A stretch of 9,794 bases of DNA from an uncultured Prevotellaceae bacterium. Its GTDB lineage: Bacteria > Bacteroidota > Bacteroidia > Bacteroidales > Muribaculaceae. Under the pieces are notes generated by a model that searched no databases, was not told where the DNA came from, and saw only the letters and a list, made by a program, of their open reading frames with translations. Position numbers and translations under genes: made by a program. Below are positions 5,998 to 9,794 of this stretch, in pieces. The stretch's first letter is position 1, and each line of letters opens with the position of its first letter. The stretch covers positions 1 to 9,794 of the forward strand of contig CALDIG010000019.1 in NCBI GenBank assembly GCA_937904375.1. The letters are read 5' to 3'.

Positions 5998-6731
5998 TTC
6001 TGTGTTTTAAAAGCCTCCATGAGTTGAGGTAGTGCTTCGAGCATGGTCGCCATGTCGCTGTAAACCATGTCGGCTCCGGCTTTATACAAGTCTTTCTCGG
6101 GTATGGGACCGGTGGTCACTCCCACGGTGAAACATCCTGCGGTGTGTCCTGCCTGCACTCCAAGCGGTGCATTCTCGAGCACGAGGCACTCGTTGGGCTG
6201 GGCATTGATTTTCGCCATCGCCTTGAGGTAGGGTTCCGGATTTGGCTTGCCGCGCTTCACATCGGCGGCGGTGACGCGCTGCTCATCAAATATCTCGGGA
6301 TAGTCGGTGTCGATGCGGTCGAGCATGGCTTGCGTTCCCGAGCCTGTTACCAGCACACATTTGATACCTGCCTCTTTGAGGGCTTTGAGCAATTCTAACG
6401 TTCCTGGCACAGTCTCCACGTCGCCGAGTTCGGTGAAATAGCGAGTCTTAACTTTGTATAGAGCTTGCGCCTCGTCGTCGGTGACGTTCTTGCCGGCACC
6501 ATTCTTGAATTTCATCTTGATGATGTCGCGTCCCGTCATTCCTTCATACATGTAGAACTCATCGCGTGTACACTTGATTCCGTTCTTTTTCATCAGTTTC
6601 ACCCAAGCGCGGGTGTGATTCTTCATTGAGTCGAAAAGCACTCCGTCCATGTCGATGAGTGCCGTGGTAAAGTTGAACGATTTCTTGCCAGTGTATTTCA
6701 GATAGTTGGCAATTGCATTTTGTTCGGTCAT
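5994..6731 (-). CDS. HAD-superfamily hydrolase, beta-phosphoglucomutase-like
   Basis: The product has 245 residues. The nucleophile motif is LIDMDGVLFDS, with D27 attacking phosphate and D29 as acid/base. Motif II is VTGS (T129), the motif III lysine is K162 in RGKPNPEPYL, and motif IV is LVLENAPLGVQAG with E186. A helical cap domain lies between motifs I and II (about residues 40-105). Such enzymes dephosphorylate small sugar phosphates or isomerise hexose phosphates. The N-terminal extension of about 20 residues before motif I (NYLKYTGKKSFNF) is common in Bacteroidales members. Motif IV has E-N rather than the more frequent E-D, which I believe marks a recognised subgroup. It lies between a DUF5715-like lipoprotein gene (29-base gap) and aroB (4-base overlap), so it is probably co-transcribed with both. 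The substrate is unknown; a metabolic link to the shikimate pathway is only suggested by position. Confidence 0.9.
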   Translation of the reverse strand: MTEQNAIANYLKYTGKKSFNFTTALIDMDGVLFDSMKNHTRAWVKLMKKNGIKCTRDEFYMYEGMTGRDIIKMKFKNGAGKNVTDDEAQALYKVKTRYFTELGDVETVPGTLELLKALKEAGIKCVLVTGSGTQAMLDRIDTDYPEIFDEQRVTAADVKRGKPNPEPYLKAMAKINAQPNECLVLENAPLGVQAGHTAGCFTVGVTTGPIPEKDLYKAGADMVYSDMATMLEALPQLMEAFKTQK

Positions 6732-6760
6732 TTCTGTTTAAGGGTTATAAAATGTTAGTT

Positions 6761-7546
6761 TTATATTACAGTGATGTGGAAGCAGCATTGCCCCTGCTCG
6801 AAGAGCACTGTGCAGCGCTTCTTTTGACGGAAGTCATAGAGGATTTCTCCCAGTACATAGGTGAGATCTTCTTGATTGAGGAGGAAATCATTGTCGAGGG
6901 GTTCGTAGTGCACCCAGCTGATGTCAAACGTCGTGCCGTTCATGTGGCACGAACGCTCAGAGGCATTACCGTTGACCTTCATCAACTTACCCACAGTAAA
7001 CTGCGACCGTGTGCAGCTTGTCACCACGATGCGATAGGCACTGCCTCCACGCGCCTTGATGGTGTCGGCAAAGGCACAGCCTATGTCTTCGAGCAGTACA
7101 GCGGCTTTAGGCACGAGGTAGGGCATAGAGTGTGTGAGGCTGTCGAGATAGTAGGCCTCGCAGGTGGCGATTTTCACCAATGGCTGCCTGAGGCGGTAGG
7201 CATCGTGCAGGTTGCTGATGGGTTCTATGCCGTTCTTCTTAGCGTAGGGAATCTGCACTGGGTTAGTGTCATCAAAAATCTCGATGAACTTCCCCTTTGG
7301 CGGCATGGAATAGATGCGGTGAAAGCCTTTTTTATCTACTCTGAGCGTGTCGATGCTGTCGTGACGGTCTTCTATTTGTGGTCTCTTGCCAAGCTGCGAG
7401 ATATATTTCAGTTGCGACTTGTCGAAGTAGTCGTGAAATGTCTTCTCGTGTTTTTTCTCTTTTTTGCACGACGACAACGATACTGTGGCGACCATCGAGA
7501 TGGCTGCCAAGATTATAAAGAGTGTTCTGTAAGATGTAATTCGCAA
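6761..7546 (-). CDS. DUF5715-like lipoprotein with an M15-type metallopeptidase-like motif
   Basis: The product has 261 residues. A hydrophobic leader (residues 8-26) ends in LSSC, with C27 as lipidation site, then a lysine-rich stretch. The C-terminal half has VTSCTRSQFTVGKLMKVN (175-192), then S-x-H-x-x-G-x-x-FDI, with H201, G204 and D208. It ends with E250 and CFHITV (H257). The order S-H-x-x-G, Asp, then E...H recalls the zinc site of M15 D-Ala-D-Ala peptidases, and I recognise the set as typical of DUF5715. This suggests, without proof, a peptidoglycan-related role in the periplasm. The start is odd: the frame has no ATG before the signal sequence. I take TTG at 7546; upstream in-frame codons run to a stop at 7598-7600 without ATG. 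The gene leads the HAD-aroB cluster. The 97-base gap to the upstream nitroreductase shows no clear promoter. Confidence 0.75.
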   Translation of the reverse strand: MRITSYRTLFIILAAISMVATVSLSSCKKEKKHEKTFHDYFDKSQLKYISQLGKRPQIEDRHDSIDTLRVDKKGFHRIYSMPPKGKFIEIFDDTNPVQIPYAKKNGIEPISNLHDAYRLRQPLVKIATCEAYYLDSLTHSMPYLVPKAAVLLEDIGCAFADTIKARGGSAYRIVVTSCTRSQFTVGKLMKVNGNASERSCHMNGTTFDISWVHYEPLDNDFLLNQEDLTYVLGEILYDFRQKKRCTVLFEQGQCCFHITVI

Positions 7547-7602
7547 AAGTTGAATGATGATAAGATGACAACGCTTAGCGAGTAGCAGAAAATAAAACTA
7601 TT

Positions 7603-7640
7603 GCCTTGCTTGCTCGCTAGCTTGTCAGCTTGTTTGCTGA
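7603..7640. repeat. Short irregular GCTTG/CTTG-rich repeat
   Basis: Between the nitroreductase stop and the DUF5715-like gene, the motif CTTG or GCT recurs at short, uneven intervals, including GCTAGC and two GCTTGT copies. Several short stems are possible, but I find no clean hairpin followed by a T run on either strand. I cannot call it a terminator. Confidence 0.35.
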
Positions 7641-7643
7641 AAA

Positions 7644-8246
7644 TTATTTACCTACAGTCTGAACAAACATTATGCGCTCGTTGTCGCTGAGTTTGAGCAT
7701 TTTGGGAAGGTTCTCCTGGTCGAAGCCAGCTCTTACCACTGTCTTCAGCCCTGCCTGGGCGCAGTAGAGGTAGATGTTCTGTGACGCTGCACCTGCGGTA
7801 TAGGCTTGGAACTCGGGCTTGTTCTGCTTGGTTACATCTACCGCCAGCACTATGTTGATGGGCGCAATGGCGGCGAAGTCCTGCATGGTGCAATACTTGC
7901 GGAAATCGCCAGTGTTGACCACGGTGAGGGTGTTGGCTTCGGGGTTATAGCGGCTCACCTCGGTTGGTGTGATGACATAGAGCACCAGCTCCTGGCGGTT
8001 CATGGCAGTGGCGATGGTGCGCTTGCCGTCGTGGGTAATGCCCCAAGCCGCCCACAGCATATTGCTCAGGTCTTGTTTGCTAACCGCTTGATTCTCTTGA
8101 TAATCTCGGCTTGACTTGCGCTCACTCATTACTTGCATGAGCGGCTTGCCGCCAGTGGTCTGAGGGGTAGGAAGCACCTCAGCGTCAATGCTACAACTAG
8201 CCATAAGCGAAATAATCCCTAAAATTATAATTTTGTAATTTGTCAT
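7644..8246 (-). CDS. Exported nitroreductase-family protein (SagB/ThcOx-like), probable lipoprotein
   Basis: The product has 200 residues from the ATG at 8246. Residues 5-17 are hydrophobic and end LMASC, giving a lipoprotein signal with C18. The domain opens with the flavin-binding SERKSSRDYQ (41-50; R43 and R47). It continues with LSNMLWAAWGI, AMNRQELVLYVI, DFAAIAPINIVLAVD, GAASQNIYLYCAQAGLKTV and a closing MFVQTVGK. This is the usual order of nitroreductase-family proteins that bind FMN and reduce or oxidise small molecules. An envelope location is uncommon for a flavin oxidoreductase but recurs in Bacteroidota. A longer start at 8342 would add 32 residues ahead of the signal peptide. It would also cover the divergent promoter region, so I reject it. 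The gene is divergent from the metallophosphoesterase across 117 bases. The substrate is unknown. Confidence 0.85.
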   Translation of the reverse strand: MTNYKIIILGIISLMASCSIDAEVLPTPQTTGGKPLMQVMSERKSSRDYQENQAVSKQDLSNMLWAAWGITHDGKRTIATAMNRQELVLYVITPTEVSRYNPEANTLTVVNTGDFRKYCTMQDFAAIAPINIVLAVDVTKQNKPEFQAYTAGAASQNIYLYCAQAGLKTVVRAGFDQENLPKMLKLSDNERIMFVQTVGK

Positions 8247-8266
8247 GGTGAATAAAAAATTTTTGA

Positions 8267-8274
8267 CAAAAATA
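8267..8274 (-). promoter_or_regulatory. Candidate -7 box for the nitroreductase gene
   Basis: The minus strand reads TATTTTTG (plus-strand CAAAAATA), matching TAnnTTTG. It sits about 20 bases upstream of the ATG at 8246, which would give a very short leader. No TTTG is found at the expected -33 distance, so the call is weak. Confidence 0.35.
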
Positions 8275-8327
8275 GAAAAATTATTTGAAAAAATCACTTT
8301 GCGTGCGTGAATAAAAATTAAAATGAC

Positions 8328-8335
8328 TATTTTTG
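8328..8335 (+). promoter_or_regulatory. Candidate -7 box for the metallophosphoesterase gene
   Basis: TATTTTTG matches TAnnTTTG and lies 28 bases upstream of the ATG at 8364. The nearest upstream TTTG (8298-8301) is 26 bases away, longer than the usual 19-21, so the -33 element is uncertain. It would be divergent from the nitroreductase promoter about 55 bases away. Confidence 0.4.
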
Positions 8336-8363
8336 TGCTCAAAACACATAAGTTTTCTTAGTT

Positions 8364-9452
8364 ATGAAGATAGGTTTTATAGTTATTATACTTATTGCAG
8401 TGCTTGTCCATGCCTATGTGTTGTGGCATGTGTATCAAGTGCTTCCGTTTCCTGTGTGGGCAAAATGGACGGTGGTGGGGCTGATGGCTGCCTCGCTGGT
8501 GATGATGTTTGCGGGCTTTATGGGACTCTTCGACCGCATGCCGCTGTGGTTGGGGTCGGCAACTTACAACGTGAGCACTTCATGGCTCATCGTGTTCCTT
8601 TACCTACTCATAGCTTTCTTATTGCTCGATGTGGGGCGGTTGTGTCATCTTGTGCCTAAGGAGTGGCTTTACTGCAACGCGTGGACTGCTGGCACTATCA
8701 CTGCTGTGATTGCGGTGTTGCTGGTCTATGGCAATATTCATTATAACAATAAGGTGCGAGAACCGTTAAAGTTAATGTCAGAAAAAAAACTATCAAAACC
8801 TATTAAGGCTGTGATGGTAAGTGATTTGCATCTGGGATATCACAATCGCAAGGCCGAGTGGCAGCGATGGGTGAAGATGATAAACGACGAAAGCCCCGAC
8901 CTGATACTTGTCGCCGGCGACATCATAGACGGTTATGTGCGACCGCTGCTTGAGGAAGACATGGCTGCCGACTTCCACCAGCTCAAGGCGCCAGTGGTGG
9001 CGTGCTTGGGAAATCACGAGTATATCACAGGCATCGACAAGTCGCTCGATTTCTATCGTCAGGCAGGTATCACCCTGTTGCGAGACTCTGCTGTCACCGT
9101 TGGCGACCTAGTGATAGCGGGGCGTGACGACCGCTTCAACCCAAAGCGCAAGCCGCTTCAACACCTGCTAGATGGGGTTGATAGCACTAAATACATTATC
9201 TTGCTCGACCACCAGCCCTACAACCTCGAGGAGGCGCAGCAGGCAGGAGTAGATTTCCAGTTCAGCGGTCACACCCACGAGGGACAGGTGTGGCCCATCA
9301 GCCTGATGGTGAATGCCATGTACGAAAAAGCTTGGGGACCGCTACAAAAAGGCAATACCCGTTACTACATTTCCTCCGGTCTCGGCATCTGGGGCGGGAA
9401 ATACCGCATCGGCACCCACTCAGAATATATCGTAGCGACGATATCTCATTGA
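8364..9452 (+). CDS. Membrane-anchored metallophosphoesterase (calcineurin-like, YkuE type)
   Basis: The product has 362 residues. The first 125 hold four hydrophobic helices (about 4-26, 33-54, 72-90 and 105-123) that anchor it in the inner membrane. The catalytic domain follows from about 146, with the full metal-binding set: SDLHLG (D154, H156), GDIIDG (D186), GNHEY (N217, H218), LDHQP (H283) and GHTHEGQ (H303, H305). These bind two metal ions and hydrolyse phosphoester or pyrophosphate bonds. In related envelope proteins the substrates include lipid-linked phosphates such as UDP-diacylglucosamine, but nothing here fixes the substrate. All active-site residues are present, so it should be functional. 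It starts right after a candidate -7 box and is divergent from the nitroreductase gene. No plus-strand terminator with a T run is seen after the stop; the hairpin at 9484-9509 points mainly the other way. Confidence 0.93.
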   Translation: MKIGFIVIILIAVLVHAYVLWHVYQVLPFPVWAKWTVVGLMAASLVMMFAGFMGLFDRMPLWLGSATYNVSTSWLIVFLYLLIAFLLLDVGRLCHLVPKEWLYCNAWTAGTITAVIAVLLVYGNIHYNNKVREPLKLMSEKKLSKPIKAVMVSDLHLGYHNRKAEWQRWVKMINDESPDLILVAGDIIDGYVRPLLEEDMAADFHQLKAPVVACLGNHEYITGIDKSLDFYRQAGITLLRDSAVTVGDLVIAGRDDRFNPKRKPLQHLLDGVDSTKYIILLDHQPYNLEEAQQAGVDFQFSGHTHEGQVWPISLMVNAMYEKAWGPLQKGNTRYYISSGLGIWGGKYRIGTHSEYIVATISH

Positions 9453-9477
9453 ACAATGGCTTCTTTTGGCCAGAATC

Positions 9478-9509
9478 AATAAAAAACCCGCCATTCACAT
9501 GGAGGGTTT
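9478..9509 (-). terminator. Intrinsic terminator facing the minus strand, without an obvious gene
   Basis: AAACCC (9484-9489) pairs with GGGTTT (9504-9509), with two further inner C-G pairs and an 8-base loop. Read on the minus strand, the stem is followed by TTTTTTATT, a proper terminator. Read on the plus strand, only three T follow. No minus-strand gene is seen between here and the right edge, so it may be a relic. It may also act weakly for the metallophosphoesterase. Confidence 0.5.
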
Positions 9510-9643
9510 CTGTAAAGGGGTGTTCTATGAATTGCTCGGGTCAGATTATTTTAGATTTTTGAGCAGATTTTGTTACAAATGTGAGAAATAGTAGCGGGCT
9601 ACGGTTCAAGCATTTGGGGCAAAAGATGACAAAAAGATAAATA

Positions 9644-9794
9644 ATGTGCCCGAAACAACTAGACCTATTCAACGGCACTAGCAAACGCATAGGCAAAGAC
9701 GAAAACATAGTGGTGCCCAGCGGGTTCTTCAAAGTGGTGCTTGACCCAAGCCGCAACCGTGCCATAGGCTTCATCTACGACAACTACGAGGGCG
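9644..9794 (+). pseudogene. DNA/RNA non-specific endonuclease (NUC1 type), apparently 5'-truncated, continues past the window
   Basis: From ATG at 9644 the frame is open to the right edge (50 codons). It contains FNGTSKRIGKDENIVVPSGFF, then KVVLDP and AIGFIYDN. In NUC1-type endonucleases (metal-dependent, His-based, often secreted) the C-terminal half has a tGp...IG...vP..FFKVvl...AIGFi.pN pattern, which fits closely. The DRGH catalytic motif and metal-binding Asn lie well before that pattern and are absent. An in-frame TAA at 9638-9640 closes the frame just upstream, so the N-terminal half is missing rather than merely outside the window. No signal peptide follows the ATG. MCPKQ at the start could even be the remains of the family's N-M-C-P-Q segment joined to the later region by a deletion. 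The 191 bases between 9453 and 9643 contain no other gene, only the hairpin at 9484-9509. Confidence 0.6.

Noticed and set aside
6713..7585. A 290-residue plus-strand open frame opposite the DUF5715-like gene
   Set aside because: The minus-strand frame has a lipoprotein signal and family motifs, and this one has none; it is an antisense shadow.
7603..7640. Terminator of the nitroreductase gene
   Set aside because: The CTTG-rich stretch gives only weak, competing stems and no suitable T run follows.
8247..8342. A longer start for the nitroreductase
   Set aside because: It would precede a good signal peptide and overlap the divergent promoter region.
9541..9774. A 77-residue minus-strand frame that would explain the terminator at 9478-9509
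   Set aside because: It is antisense to the NUC1-like frame and has no recognisable features.

Overview
The window looks like chromosomal DNA from a member of the Bacteroidales, probably a gut Prevotellaceae- or Muribaculaceae-like organism. Three things support this. Promoters match the Bacteroidota consensus (TTTG, about 19-21 bases, TAnnTTTG). Lipoproteins are frequent, one with acidic residues right after the lipidated Cys. The protein families are typical of the order: C-terminal S41 peptidase, dockerin-like/SUMF1 protein, DUF5715-like lipoprotein, exported nitroreductase.

Layout. Bases 1-383 hold the 3' end of an S41 peptidase gene, closed by an intrinsic terminator (410-448). Next comes a short membrane-protein remnant that resembles the C-terminus of a MenA/UbiA prenyltransferase. 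It converges on a minus-strand HigA-like antitoxin with no HigB toxin gene. The antitoxin has a clear promoter with a palindrome over its -33 box. From 1053 to 1430 there is a second, nearly perfect Bacteroidota promoter, about 340 bases able to form many helices, and an intrinsic terminator. I read this as a structured non-coding RNA or a long attenuated leader; it is the most interesting element here. A secreted SUMF1-fold protein with a dockerin-like EF-hand follows (1494-2417). It converges on a MATE transporter (2457-3767, minus).

A surface-type lipoprotein (3961-4809) converges on a minus-strand cluster: DUF5715-like lipoprotein, HAD phosphatase, then aroB. HAD and aroB overlap by ATGA, and aroB supplies 3-dehydroquinate for aromatic amino acid synthesis. 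A 16-base tandem repeat fills the gap between the lipoprotein and aroB. Upstream of this cluster, on the same strand, is a lipoprotein-type nitroreductase (7644-8246). Divergent from it is a membrane-anchored metallophosphoesterase (8364-9452). The right edge holds the start of an open frame resembling the C-terminal half of a NUC1-type DNA/RNA non-specific endonuclease. It appears 5'-truncated and continues out of the window.

Overall this is a housekeeping and envelope region with signs of small-scale decay (two gene remnants, an orphan antitoxin, an orphan terminator). I see no phage, IS element, CRISPR array, tRNA or rRNA.
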